Positions 27,617 to 36,709 are shown, counted from the stretch's first letter. The stretch is 64,000 bases of DNA from Flammeovirgaceae bacterium UBA6059 (GCA_002435755.1 DIYH01000025.1:1-64000); one strand, 5' to 3'. Program-made: numbers and translations. The notes: generated by a model not told the origin, from the sequence alone.

Positions 27617-29938
27617 ATGAAGAAGGACGTATTAATACGTGCGTACGTGGTGACCCTTATCTTGATCTTTGCCATAGTGGTAGTAGATAAATTTATTGGG
27701 CAGGACGCATTTATCACCCAGCAAAACGACATTCGGTCGGTATCTCTTGCCAGAAAAGAAGCGACGCTATCTCAAGAGATAAGCAAATCAGCACTATCGA
27801 TGGAATTTGCCAATACAGAGGCAAAATTCAATTCACTAAAGAAAAATATTGAAGATGCTAGCAAAGAACTAGAACAGATACATGCTGCGCTTCAAACAAG
27901 AGATGGCAGCCTTGGGCTAGATCAGACCCCTAACACAGTAGAAGTGGATGAGCTGTTTAACGGCATCAAAACCTACTATCAGGCCATTATCACTGCTGCC
28001 GACAACTTAGTGAATCTAAGTTGGACGGATGATGAAAGGACAAAGCTCGTAACCATCCGTACTTCGATCAACTCCATTCTCAATACCGAGACGCAGTTTA
28101 TGAACTATATTGATCGGATCGTGGCAGAGTATGAAGCCCAGTTCCAGGCCCATGAAACGGGACTTGGTACTTATGAGTTTCTTTTGATAGGTGGTCTCAT
28201 TGGTATACTACTCTTGCAAGGTTTCTTGATCTTCAGGCCAGCTGTTAACCTAGCTAATAAGAACTTCCTGTCGGCAAATGCAGCATTCCAAAGGTTGAAG
28301 AAATCAGAGCGCGAAATTCGTCGAGCTACGGAAAAACAGCTTGAAATCAATGAGAACCTGATCCTGACACAACGCGCCGTGAAAAGGAAAAACAGGCAGC
28401 TGCAGGAATCTGAAAAAGAACTCCTGAAAAGAACTGAAGAACAGATCAAGGCAAATGAACGCCTGATCGCTACACAATCTCAATTGGAAGAATCACTGGA
28501 TCGTCAAAAAACGATCAATGACGAGTTGATCAAAACCCAGGAGTATGCCCAGGTCAATGAAGAGCGACTTGATGCTGCGATCAAGGGAGCAAAAGACGGT
28601 ATCTGGGACTGGAACCTCGCTACTAATGAAGTGTATTTCTCACCGCAGTACAAAGAAATGATTGGCTATTCTGATGACGAAATGGAGAACAATTTCGCAG
28701 AATGGGAGAGCAAAATACATCCGGAAGATTTGCCAGTGGCCCAACAGAGAATAGAAGAATACTTATCTGGGAGGGTAGAAAACTACGAGTACGAATTTCG
28801 GATGAAGCATAAGGATGGTCAATACCGGTGGATATTGACCAGGGGTGCAGCCATTAAAGATGATTCTGGTAAGCCAATCCGATTTGCAGGTTCACACACC
28901 GATGTTACAGAGCGCAGGGAATTCAACAGAAAGCTGCAGGAATCTGAAGACAGAATGAGAAGTATCGCAGAAGAGCAGCTGGAAGTAAGCGAAAGGATGA
29001 TCGTAGCGGAACGCAAGCTTCAGCGAACACTAGAGCTGGAGAAAAAGAGTAAGGAAGAACTTGCTCAAACACTCGATTATCTCAAGAATACCCAATCTCA
29101 GCTTGTACAGTCTGAAAAAATGGCATCATTAGGTCAGTTGACCGCAGGTATAGCTCATGAGATCAATAACCCCATCAACTTTGTATACAATGGTATAGAC
29201 ACATTGAAAATGTCGTTTGATGAACTTTTGGTGATCCTTGAAAAATACAATGAACTTGATGATTCCAAGAATATCGATCAGGTCATGTCAGAAATCAAAG
29301 AACTTAAAGATGAGTATGTGTTTGACGAACTACTTGTTGATATCAAAGAGCTTGTGTCAGATATCAAGAAAGGTGCTGTCCGAACAATAGAGATCGTAAA
29401 AGGTCTGAGAGTATTCTCAAGACTTGATGAAGAGGAAATGAAGACCGCTAACGTTAATGAATCCATTGACGCAACACTCATTCTTCTTAAGAACAAAACT
29501 AAGAACAGGATCGAGGTTAAGAAGTATTATGACCAGACCATCGATGAGATCAACTGCTTCCCGGGACAGCTCAACCAGGTTTTCATGAATATTTTGAATA
29601 ATGCTATTCAGGCTATTCCAGAAGAGAACAAGGATGCGAAAATTGAGATATACACAGAGAACCAAGAGGAGCACGTGATGATCCGCATCAAGGATAATGG
29701 CAAAGGAATGTCGGAGCAAGTGAAGAAAAGGATCTTTGAGCCGTTCTTTACAACAAAAGCGGTAGGTATTGGTACAGGCCTGGGAATGTCTATTTCATAC
29801 GGTATCATTGAAAAACACGGCGGAAACATCTATGTAAATAGTGAGGAGAACAAGGGTACTGAATTCTCTATCCAGATACCAAAGAACCTTGAAGAGGCAG
29901 AGCCGACTGTTGAAGAACAAGCTGAAGTCAATAAGTAG
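27617..29938 (+). CDS. Membrane PAS sensor histidine kinase
   Basis: The protein has 773 residues. Membrane helix 1 (VTLILIFAIVVVDKF, about 9-25) and helix 2 (FLLIGGLIGILLLQGFLIF, about 188-207) flank an all-helical periplasmic sensor of about 160 residues, like CHASE3 or four-helix-bundle sensors. A long coiled coil (about 220-315) leads to a PAS/PAC domain (about 318-437: GIWDWNLATNEVYFSPQY, RWILTRGAAIKDDSG). The H-box is QLTAGIAHEINNPINF with phospho-acceptor His514. The ATPase has N (NQVFMNILNNAIQAI), D (IKDNGKGMS), F (EPFFTTK) and G2 (GTGLGMSISYG) boxes. It is complete. It probably phosphorylates the receiver of the phosphatase encoded 12 bases downstream, linking an envelope signal to the SiaB/SiaC switch. 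Confidence 0.95.
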   Translation: MKKDVLIRAYVVTLILIFAIVVVDKFIGQDAFITQQNDIRSVSLARKEATLSQEISKSALSMEFANTEAKFNSLKKNIEDASKELEQIHAALQTRDGSLGLDQTPNTVEVDELFNGIKTYYQAIITAADNLVNLSWTDDERTKLVTIRTSINSILNTETQFMNYIDRIVAEYEAQFQAHETGLGTYEFLLIGGLIGILLLQGFLIFRPAVNLANKNFLSANAAFQRLKKSEREIRRATEKQLEINENLILTQRAVKRKNRQLQESEKELLKRTEEQIKANERLIATQSQLEESLDRQKTINDELIKTQEYAQVNEERLDAAIKGAKDGIWDWNLATNEVYFSPQYKEMIGYSDDEMENNFAEWESKIHPEDLPVAQQRIEEYLSGRVENYEYEFRMKHKDGQYRWILTRGAAIKDDSGKPIRFAGSHTDVTERREFNRKLQESEDRMRSIAEEQLEVSERMIVAERKLQRTLELEKKSKEELAQTLDYLKNTQSQLVQSEKMASLGQLTAGIAHEINNPINFVYNGIDTLKMSFDELLVILEKYNELDDSKNIDQVMSEIKELKDEYVFDELLVDIKELVSDIKKGAVRTIEIVKGLRVFSRLDEEEMKTANVNESIDATLILLKNKTKNRIEVKKYYDQTIDEINCFPGQLNQVFMNILNNAIQAIPEENKDAKIEIYTENQEEHVMIRIKDNGKGMSEQVKKRIFEPFFTTKAVGIGTGLGMSISYGIIEKHGGNIYVNSEENKGTEFSIQIPKNLEEAEPTVEEQAEVNK

Positions 29939-29950
29939 ATCTTAGTATAA

Positions 29951-31240
29951 ATGGAAACAACTGATTTTGACTTGGTAGAAACTGCTACCAGACCAACTAG
30001 GGTCAAAAAAAACACCATCCTCTATGTAGATGATGAGGAGAGTAACCTGAGAATTTTCAGAATGGCCTTCAAACGCCATTACAATGTGCTCACCGCTATC
30101 GGCGGAATGGAGGCCATTGAGATCTTAAGGCAAAACGATGTTCAACTGATCATCACCGACCAAAAGATGCCGGAAATGACAGGAACTGAGTTGCTTGAAA
30201 AAGTGCTCCCCGAGTTTCCTGATGTCATCAGGATCATCCTGACCGGTTTTGCAGACATTGAGGCTATTGTCAAGGCCGTCAATAGATGCGGTATTTACAA
30301 ATACATCACTAAGCCGTGGGATAAAGGTGAGATGAGGCTCACTATTGACAAAGCGCTGGAGTCTTATCAGCTTAAGAAAGAAAAGTCTTCACTCGTATCG
30401 AAGTTAGAAGAGATGAACGCCAATCTCGAAGAAAAAGTCGAGGAGCGTACCAGAGAGCTGGAAGAGGCAAACCAGCGGATGACAGATAGCATACATTATG
30501 CACAAACGATCCAAAGCACGCTACTACCGAAGCTTGAAGTAATGAAAGAGTCGTTTGAAGACTGCTTCGTTCTTTATCGTCCTTTGGATATAGTTAGTGG
30601 AGACTTCTACTGGTATCGTCGTGTTAAGGATGACAAAAATGATCTTACGTTCATTGCTTCGGTAGATTGCACCGGACATGGAGTTCCAGGAGCCCTAATG
30701 AGCATGCTTGGTGAATCAATGCTAAAGCATATTGTCTTGGATAATAAGTCTTATGAGCCAGATCAAATCGTCAACCAGCTAAACACTCAGGTTGAAGAAC
30801 TCTTGAATCAGCATGATGAAGAGAATCATCATGGTATGGATATTTCACTTGTAGTGATCAATCATCAAAGCAATGAACTAAAATTCAGTGGTGCTCGTCA
30901 AGATCTGGTATTTGTGAAAAATGGTGAGATCGAGACGATCAAAGGAGAAAGGTTCTCAATAGGTGGTTTTGCAGAAGAAACAAAAGAGGCTAAATCACAT
31001 ACCGTCAGCTTCGATGTTTCTACAACATGCTACTTGTTTTCTGATGGTTTTAAAGATCAATTTGGAGGTGATGACTTTAAAAAATTTGGTTCTTCAAGGT
31101 TTAAACAACTCCTATTGGAAATTGCTGATAAGCCTATGACTGACCAAAAGGATATTCTTGAACAAACGCTAGACCAGTGGGTTGGTGAAGAGGTGCGGAT
31201 CGATGATGTACTTGTCCTAGGGTTTACGCTCAACCCCTAA
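29951..31240 (+). CDS. Response regulator with SpoIIE/PP2C phosphatase output
   Basis: The protein has 429 residues. Residues about 22-140 are a receiver domain with acidic pair DDE (27-29), phospho-acceptor Asp70 (LIITDQKMPEMTG), Thr in ILTGFAD and the KPW motif (YKYITKPWDKGE). A coiled coil (LEEKVEERTRELEEANQRM) leads to a PPM/SpoIIE phosphatase with both metal motifs: VSGDFYW (Asp about 217) and VDCTGHGVPGALMSMLG; SDGFKDQFGG and IDDVLVLGF complete it. This matches SiaA in role (dephosphorylating SiaC-like proteins), but with receiver control replacing SiaA's own membrane sensor. The histidine kinase upstream is the likely phosphodonor. Confidence 0.95.
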   Translation: METTDFDLVETATRPTRVKKNTILYVDDEESNLRIFRMAFKRHYNVLTAIGGMEAIEILRQNDVQLIITDQKMPEMTGTELLEKVLPEFPDVIRIILTGFADIEAIVKAVNRCGIYKYITKPWDKGEMRLTIDKALESYQLKKEKSSLVSKLEEMNANLEEKVEERTRELEEANQRMTDSIHYAQTIQSTLLPKLEVMKESFEDCFVLYRPLDIVSGDFYWYRRVKDDKNDLTFIASVDCTGHGVPGALMSMLGESMLKHIVLDNKSYEPDQIVNQLNTQVEELLNQHDEENHHGMDISLVVINHQSNELKFSGARQDLVFVKNGEIETIKGERFSIGGFAEETKEAKSHTVSFDVSTTCYLFSDGFKDQFGGDDFKKFGSSRFKQLLLEIADKPMTDQKDILEQTLDQWVGEEVRIDDVLVLGFTLNP

Positions 31241-31252
31241 CAGAATAAGATC

Positions 31253-31489
31253 ATGAATGTAAAAGCAATAGATTTCAAAAAATGGTGCGTTGACAATATT
31301 AGCCCCTTAGCATGGAGTCGGCTGGTGCTTAATGTTCTCCCTGAGCTGAGAGCGCTGGGTCACAATCTGAGTGATATTGAAAATCCTTCAGATCAGCTCG
31401 TTCTTGGGGAAAAGGAGATGCAAGCACTCGAGAAAGCAATGCAAACACTCTATGAGAAGGAGTTGCCGGCGGAAGTGGTAAACGCTTAG
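31253..31489 (+). CDS. Small protein ending the siaBC-like operon
   Basis: The protein has 78 residues, 12 bases after the phosphatase gene on the same strand. It is soluble and mostly helical (FKKWCVDNISPLAWSRLVLNVLPELRALG, then EKEMQALEKAMQTLYEKEL). No family recognised. The tight spacing and position before a strong hairpin suggest it belongs to the operon, perhaps as a small binding partner of the kinase, phosphatase or SiaC-like protein. That is inference. Confidence 0.65.
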   Translation: MNVKAIDFKKWCVDNISPLAWSRLVLNVLPELRALGHNLSDIENPSDQLVLGEKEMQALEKAMQTLYEKELPAEVVNA

Positions 31490-31502
31490 CAAACCAATAT
31501 GG

Positions 31503-31531
31503 ATCTTATCAGGCGAACCGTCTGATAAGAT
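31503..31531. terminator. Bidirectional hairpin between convergent genes
   Basis: Perfect 10-bp arms ATCTTATCAG and CTGATAAGAT enclose a 9-base loop, exactly between the end of the signalling operon (31489) and the stop of the flavoprotein gene (31532). There is no long T-run, but position and stem length suit a shared transcript end. Confidence 0.6.
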
Positions 31532-33013
31532 TCAATACTTCACCACTTCTACCTTTTTGTCCTTATAGCAGACAAAACGCATAGCTTCGCGCATCACCGA
31601 AGGTTTTAGCATTGACTTTTTAAGTAGTATTCTGACACATTCCTGAATTCCTTCAATGATAGAGGGATGCGGGTGAATCAGTTCGGCTAGTTCTTCAATA
31701 CCCTTGTTCATTGATATGAGAAGTGCAACGGCCTGTATTGCACTCGACGCGTGCTCTCCTACTACCCTCATACCCAATATTCTCATTTCATCGTCGTTCG
31801 TCACGATTATTTTGATAAAGCCCTGCGTATTACGCATCGCAACTGCTCTGGATATACAGCCGTAATCGAGACTTACCATTTTATACTCCATACCCAATTC
31901 CTGGCATTTGATCTCATTAAGCCCTACTCCAGCCACTTCGGGAGCCAGGAACATAATGGTAGATATATTCTCATATACCAGGTCACGTGAGGGCTTACCA
32001 AATATCCTTTCTATCGCATATCTTCCTTCCAACTCACCCACATTGACCAGGGCAATATCAGCAGTGATATCACCTACTGCGTAGATGTTAGGTATTGACG
32101 TTTGTGTTTTATCATCCTTGATCCCACGCTGGTCTATATCTATACCAAGACTCTCATCAAAGAGACCTTCATAGTTGGGTACACGGCCAACTGATACTAG
32201 TGCCTTCTCGACCCTGAATTCTTCCTTAGACCCATCATTGTACTCCAGCGTATAAACGACAATACCTCCTTCTGTGCGCATATCTATAAGCCTGGAGTTT
32301 CGATGTATCAATACACCCTTATCCTCCAAATTCTTTTCAATGATCTGCACAACGTCACTGTCTTCAAAAGGTAGTATCCGGTCTCCCTTATCGATGAGAT
32401 GTACCTTGGTCTGACCAAAATTTGAGAAGATCGTGGCAAACTCACAGCCAATCACACCGGCACCTAGAATGACCATACTCTTGGGGAATTTCTCCAATTT
32501 ATCTATGCCATCGCTCGTCAGTATGATCTCTTCATCAATGGGTATGTTGGGCAGTTTTCTTGGACGGCTACCGGTGGCCAACACTATATAGTCAGCAGCG
32601 ATGGTTTCGGAGTGACCATTATTGGTGATAGCTATTTCCCTATCGGAAATCAGCTTAGCAACCCCTTTCTTAAACTCAAAAGATCCAACCTCACGGTTAA
32701 GATGCAGGTTGTTCATATGATGCTCAAGCATCTCCATTCGCTCTTGAGCTGCTTTCCTCACTACTGACCTCAGTTTGGAGAAACTGTAGAGAGGGTCGTC
32801 AAGATTAAATGATCTGCTACTTCTTCGGAATTGATATGCTTCGCGAGACATCTCCCACCAGGTCTTACTCGTAAGAGCGCCATGGTGAATACCAGCTCCT
32901 CCAAGTTGGTCTTTTTCCACGAGCAGTACATTCTTGTTAAAGTCTACAGCGCGCATAGCCGCAGCATAACCGGACGGACCTCCGCCGATAATGCATACAT
33001 CGTACTTTTCCAT
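31532..33013 (-). CDS. Lipoamide dehydrogenase-like flavoprotein lacking the redox disulfide
   Basis: The protein has 493 residues with the layout of class I pyridine nucleotide-disulfide oxidoreductases: FAD motif DVCIIGGGPSGYAAAMRA, NAD(P) motif MVILGAGVIGCEFATIF, second FAD motif NIYAVGDIT and the C-terminal dimer domain with the active-site pair in LIHPHPSIIEGIQE. The normal GGTCxxxGCxPSK disulfide site reads GGAGIHHGALTSK (residues 38-50), so both cysteines are replaced (Gly41 and Ala46). It therefore cannot do dithiol exchange like lipoamide dehydrogenase; a transhydrogenase-like or other NAD(P)H oxidoreductase role is more likely. It follows the amidinohydrolase gene by 30 bases on the same strand. 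Confidence 0.9.
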   Translation of the reverse strand: MEKYDVCIIGGGPSGYAAAMRAVDFNKNVLLVEKDQLGGAGIHHGALTSKTWWEMSREAYQFRRSSRSFNLDDPLYSFSKLRSVVRKAAQERMEMLEHHMNNLHLNREVGSFEFKKGVAKLISDREIAITNNGHSETIAADYIVLATGSRPRKLPNIPIDEEIILTSDGIDKLEKFPKSMVILGAGVIGCEFATIFSNFGQTKVHLIDKGDRILPFEDSDVVQIIEKNLEDKGVLIHRNSRLIDMRTEGGIVVYTLEYNDGSKEEFRVEKALVSVGRVPNYEGLFDESLGIDIDQRGIKDDKTQTSIPNIYAVGDITADIALVNVGELEGRYAIERIFGKPSRDLVYENISTIMFLAPEVAGVGLNEIKCQELGMEYKMVSLDYGCISRAVAMRNTQGFIKIIVTNDDEMRILGMRVVGEHASSAIQAVALLISMNKGIEELAELIHPHPSIIEGIQECVRILLKKSMLKPSVMREAMRFVCYKDKKVEVVKY

Positions 33014-33043
33014 TGGACTAGGTTAAGTTCTAAAAATCTCTTC

Positions 33044-33994
33044 CTAGCTGGTCACTAGTTCTTTTTTAGGAAGGTGCACAGCTGCCATCATACACCTGGC
33101 ACTACCCCCTCCTATATTTTCTATCGTGGGTATGTCTCCCCACAGTGGTTCAGCATATTGATTGATCTGCTCAAGTTGAGACCGTGTTAACGAGTCATAG
33201 GCGCTCTTTGACATGGCCAGGTACTTCACTCCATCTTCGTTTTCAACTTCTAGCATATTTCCAGCAAAACTATTTAGTTGATCAAAGCTGATATCAATTA
33301 CCTCAAGTTGGTCTGCCTTAAAATGACTTAGGAGCAGAGCATTATCTTTTGGATCCTTAATGGAGCTCATACAAATAACCACATAGCCTGAACCAAGGGC
33401 CATCATCACGTTCGTATGATAAATAGCAAAATCTTGTTCATCCAAAGCGTCGAAAATGATCGCCTCATACCCGAGACTTTGGCATACTTTTTTAAATAGG
33501 CCCTCATCGGTCCGGCTTGATCTGCAGGCGTAAGCCTTACCATGAATGTAGTCGAATATAATACTACCTGTTCCCTCTAGGTATTGATCATCTTCTTCGT
33601 ATCCTCCGAGATCATCCACATGGTCAATCTCAAAATCCGACCTCAGCAGATCTAGTACTATCTGGTTTTTTTCTATTCTTCGATTAGGTGACTCCATAGG
33701 GTAGATAACCACTCTACCATTATCATGAAAACTGATCCAGTTGTTAGGGAAAACAGCATCAGTCCGGACCGAGTTATAATCCTCTTCGTAGACTACTACA
33801 TTGACTCCATGTGCTCTCAATTTCTCAACAAAAACATCGAACTCTGCTTTGGCTAATTTGACAACCTCACTTTCGCTATGCTCAGGATCAATATTCTGAA
33901 AAGCGTTAGACTCAGCGGTCTGTTTGTTGTAGCCAAAATTGGCTGGCCTGACCATTAGTATGGTCGATACACTTTGGGTTAAGCTGCTTGCCAT
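33044..33994 (-). CDS. Amidinohydrolase/deiminase family protein, CtlX type
   Basis: The protein has 316 residues of the guanidino-group modifying (arginine deiminase/DDAH) fold. Motifs are MVRPANFGYN at the start, FPNNWISFHDNGRVVIYPM (substrate-binding region), GTGSIIFDYIHGKAYACRSSRTD, the catalytic His in FAIYHTNVMMALG and the nucleophile Cys301 in IGGGSARCMMAAVHLP. Related proteins are annotated as citrulline utilisation hydrolase (CtlX) or arginine deiminase-related; the reaction is hydrolysis at a guanidino or ureido carbon. It lies 41 bases after hisIE and may be expressed with the his genes. Confidence 0.88.
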   Translation of the reverse strand: MASSLTQSVSTILMVRPANFGYNKQTAESNAFQNIDPEHSESEVVKLAKAEFDVFVEKLRAHGVNVVVYEEDYNSVRTDAVFPNNWISFHDNGRVVIYPMESPNRRIEKNQIVLDLLRSDFEIDHVDDLGGYEEDDQYLEGTGSIIFDYIHGKAYACRSSRTDEGLFKKVCQSLGYEAIIFDALDEQDFAIYHTNVMMALGSGYVVICMSSIKDPKDNALLLSHFKADQLEVIDISFDQLNSFAGNMLEVENEDGVKYLAMSKSAYDSLTRSQLEQINQYAEPLWGDIPTIENIGGGSARCMMAAVHLPKKELVTS

Positions 33995-34035
33995 ATTCGA
34001 ATGATGAAACTATGAAATTATTTAGAATTTCCAAG

Positions 34036-34629
34036 CTACTTATGACGCTTCATCAGTACCTGAATGACATCCTTAAGTTTGTAACCTTTGGCCTGAAGTA
34101 ATACCATGTAGTGGAAAAGCAGATCCGCCGCTTCATTCAGAAACAGCTCTTCGTCATTATCCTTAGCTTCTATCACCAACTCAACGGCTTCTTCACCCAC
34201 CTTTTGCGCTACTTTGTTGATTCCCTTGGCCATAAGTGACGCTGTGTAAGATCGCTCATCAGGGTTTTTGATACGCTCTTCTATGATCGATTCCAGCTGG
34301 TCCAGGAAGCTCACAGTTCCTGAGTTATCCTCGCCAAAACAGGTATCAGCCCCAGTATGGCATGTGGGGCCATTGGGTATTGCTTTGATCAACAATGTGT
34401 CGCTATCGCAATCAACATGCAAACTCATAAAGTCCAGATAGTTCCCAGAGCTTTCTCCCTTAGTCCAAAGGCGACCTTTAGAACGACTATAAAACGTGAC
34501 CCGACTTGTTTCTTGAGTCTGTTTCACAGCTTCTTCATTCATATAGCCGAGCATTAACACCTTTCCCGATAGGTGGTCCTGAACTACAGCTGGCACAAGG
34601 CCATTTCCCTTATCAAAGTCTATTTTCAT
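34036..34629 (-). CDS. hisIE: Bifunctional phosphoribosyl-AMP cyclohydrolase / phosphoribosyl-ATP pyrophosphatase
   Basis: The protein has 197 residues. The N-terminal HisI domain shows GYMNEEAVKQT, FYSRSKGRLWTKGESSG and metal-binding cysteines/aspartates in HVDCDSDTLL and GPTCHTGADTCF. The C-terminal HisE domain begins FLDQLESIIEERI and carries the pyrophosphatase signature KVGEEAVELVIEAKDNDE with EAADLLFHYMVLL. It catalyses steps 2 and 3 of histidine synthesis in the cytoplasm. Its start overlaps hisF by ATGA. Confidence 0.97.
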   Translation of the reverse strand: MKIDFDKGNGLVPAVVQDHLSGKVLMLGYMNEEAVKQTQETSRVTFYSRSKGRLWTKGESSGNYLDFMSLHVDCDSDTLLIKAIPNGPTCHTGADTCFGEDNSGTVSFLDQLESIIEERIKNPDERSYTASLMAKGINKVAQKVGEEAVELVIEAKDNDEELFLNEAADLLFHYMVLLQAKGYKLKDVIQVLMKRHK

Positions 34630-35381
34630 AACCGCGTAGTTATTCCTTTTTCTGACAAATACTGCTTCAGCTCTATGATCGGTATCTCATTGAAGTGGAA
34701 AATGCTGGCTGCAAGCGCAGCATCAGCCTTACCTTCTTCAAAAACAGATTTAAAATGCTCCTTTTTTCCACCTCCACCAGAGGCGATCACGGGAATATTC
34801 ACCATCTCAGAAACCTTGGCAGTCAGTTTGTTTGCAAACCCTTGTTTGGTACCATCGTGATCCATAGAAGTCAGCATGATCTCCCCAGCTCCTCGTGATT
34901 CTATCTCTTTCACCCAGTTGAGCGTACGTACTTCCGTGGGCTGACTACCTCCATGTGTATGTACAATATCTTCTTGGCCTAAATACTTCGTGTCCACCGC
35001 AACAACTATACACTGGGACCCAAACTCCTTGGCCAGTCGGTCAATCAACACCGGATCTTTGACCGCTGAAGAATTGATAGTCACTTTATCAGCACCAGCA
35101 TTCAGGAGCGCGGATACATCCTCGACCGTCGCAATACCTCCTCCTACCGTAAATGGTATATTGACTACTGCTGATACCCTATCCACAAGGTCTACCAAGG
35201 TCTTTCTTTTTTCAAGGGTTGCTGTAATATCAAGAAACACGAGCTCATCAGCCATATCGTTAGCGTAAGTCGCTCCAAGTTCCACAGGATCGCCCGCATC
35301 ACGTAAGTCAAGGAAGTTGACTCCCTTCACAGTTCGCCCGTTCTTAACATCCAAACATGGTATAATCCTCTTAGTAAGCAT
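34626..35381 (-). CDS. hisF: Imidazole glycerol phosphate synthase cyclase subunit
   Basis: The protein has 251 residues, a full-length TIM barrel. The catalytic aspartates are in IPCLDVKNGRTVKG (first) and IVVAVDTKY (second). Phosphate-binding loops are seen at FTVGGGIATVED and VIASGGGGKKEHF, and LTSMDHDGTKQGF is typical of HisF. With HisH it forms imidazole glycerol phosphate and AICAR. It lies one base after hisA and overlaps hisIE by 4 bases. Confidence 0.98.
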   Translation of the reverse strand: MLTKRIIPCLDVKNGRTVKGVNFLDLRDAGDPVELGATYANDMADELVFLDITATLEKRKTLVDLVDRVSAVVNIPFTVGGGIATVEDVSALLNAGADKVTINSSAVKDPVLIDRLAKEFGSQCIVVAVDTKYLGQEDIVHTHGGSQPTEVRTLNWVKEIESRGAGEIMLTSMDHDGTKQGFANKLTAKVSEMVNIPVIASGGGGKKEHFKSVFEEGKADAALAASIFHFNEIPIIELKQYLSEKGITTRL

Positions 35382-35382
35382 A

Positions 35383-36102
35383 TCAGTTATTAAGCTCGCT
35401 TAGTTGGTCCATTGTCACTCTACCTTCATAGTAAGCTTTACCCACTATCGTACCATACAGTCCTGAATTCTTTAACCTTCTCAGGTCTGTAACGGAGGAC
35501 ACTCCCCCACTGACAATAAGTCTCAAATCCGAAAATACTTCCATTATCTGGCTGTATAGCTCAAAGGCTGGTCCACTGAGCATACCATCTCTACTGATGT
35601 CCGTGCAAATGACTTCACGAACTCCGAGTTGATAATACTTGTCGATAAAACTGATAACAGACAAGTCAGTTTGTTCCATCCAGCCCGAAATAGCAATCTT
35701 ACTATCTCGAACATCGGCTCCCAGTATGATCCTATTGCCGCCATATTGCTTGAGCCAGCCGGTAAAGACCTCTTCATTCTTTACGGCTATGCTTCCACCG
35801 GTAATCTGCTCTACTCCCAAATCAAACAATTGCTCCACTTCATTATCCGTCTGAACTCCCCCACCAAAATCCACTCTTAGTGAAGTGTTTTTAGTAATTG
35901 ACTTGATCACTTCCCAATTAACTACATGTTTTTGCCTTGCGCCATCAAGATCTACAAGGTGAAGCCGGGAGATACCGGCCTGCTCGAATCGTTTAGCAAG
36001 ATCCAAAGGGTCTGCGCTATACTCCTTTTTCTTACCGTAATCTCCACCGGTAAGCCTGACACATTTACCATCGATAATATCAATAGCAGGTATGATCTTC
36101 AT
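35383..36102 (-). CDS. hisA: Phosphoribosyl isomerase A (ProFAR isomerase)
   Basis: The protein has 239 residues, a TIM barrel like HisF. Catalytic residues appear in IIPAIDIIDGKCVRL (Asp8) and ICTDISRDGMLSGP, with phosphate loops VDFGGGVQTDNE and IVSGGVSSVTDL. It isomerises ProFAR to PRFAR, the substrate of HisFH. Its start overlaps the hisH stop by ATGA, and hisF starts after a one-base gap. Confidence 0.97.
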   Translation of the reverse strand: MKIIPAIDIIDGKCVRLTGGDYGKKKEYSADPLDLAKRFEQAGISRLHLVDLDGARQKHVVNWEVIKSITKNTSLRVDFGGGVQTDNEVEQLFDLGVEQITGGSIAVKNEEVFTGWLKQYGGNRIILGADVRDSKIAISGWMEQTDLSVISFIDKYYQLGVREVICTDISRDGMLSGPAFELYSQIMEVFSDLRLIVSGGVSSVTDLRRLKNSGLYGTIVGKAYYEGRVTMDQLSELNN

Positions 36103-36686
36103 ATCTCTAGCTTCAAAAAATTCTCGAGTATTTTGGAACCCGTATCACTGCTTTTTTCCGGGTGTGCTTGCACAGCATAGAAGTTATCCTTGTGCAGTGC
36201 AGCACTAAACTTTGTGGAGTAATTGGCAGTAGCAATAGTGTCACTTCCTACTTCTGCAAAGTAACTGTGCACAAAGTACATGTAAGGCCTTTCAGGTAGG
36301 TAAGTCATAAGTGGTCCCTTAAGATCCTCGATGACATTCCAACCCATGTGAGGTACCTTCATCGTAGGTTCGAAACGGGTCACTTCGATATCAAAAATAC
36401 CTAGGCATTTAGTATCATTTTCCTTAGAGTGGTTGCACATAAGTTGTAACCCAAGGCAAATACCAAGAAACGGCTGAGTCAACTCAGGAATGAGTTTGTC
36501 CAACCCATTGGATTGCAAATAGTCCATGGCCGTGCTTGCCTCTCCTACTCCGGGGAAAATGACTCTGTCAGCACTTTTTATAGTTTCAGGTTCGTCTGAT
36601 ACTATAGCATGTACCCCGAGTCGCTCCAGCGCATTAGCCACAGATTTAACATTACCGGCGTTGTATTTTATGATACAGAGTTTCAT
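36099..36686 (-). CDS. hisH: Imidazole glycerol phosphate synthase glutaminase subunit
   Basis: The protein has 195 residues, a class I glutamine amidotransferase. The nucleophile Cys lies in FLGICLGLQLMC, the oxyanion region in VIFPGVGEA, and the catalytic His-Glu pair in AVQAHPEKSS. It supplies ammonia to HisF. It is the first gene of the hisHAF-IE run here; hisG, hisD, hisC and hisB are not in the window and must lie elsewhere. A terminator-like hairpin lies 24 bases upstream. Confidence 0.97.
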   Translation of the reverse strand: MKLCIIKYNAGNVKSVANALERLGVHAIVSDEPETIKSADRVIFPGVGEASTAMDYLQSNGLDKLIPELTQPFLGICLGLQLMCNHSKENDTKCLGIFDIEVTRFEPTMKVPHMGWNVIEDLKGPLMTYLPERPYMYFVHSYFAEVGSDTIATANYSTKFSAALHKDNFYAVQAHPEKSSDTGSKILENFLKLEI

Positions 36687-36709
36687 CTCTATTTCTGACT
36701 TATGGCAAT

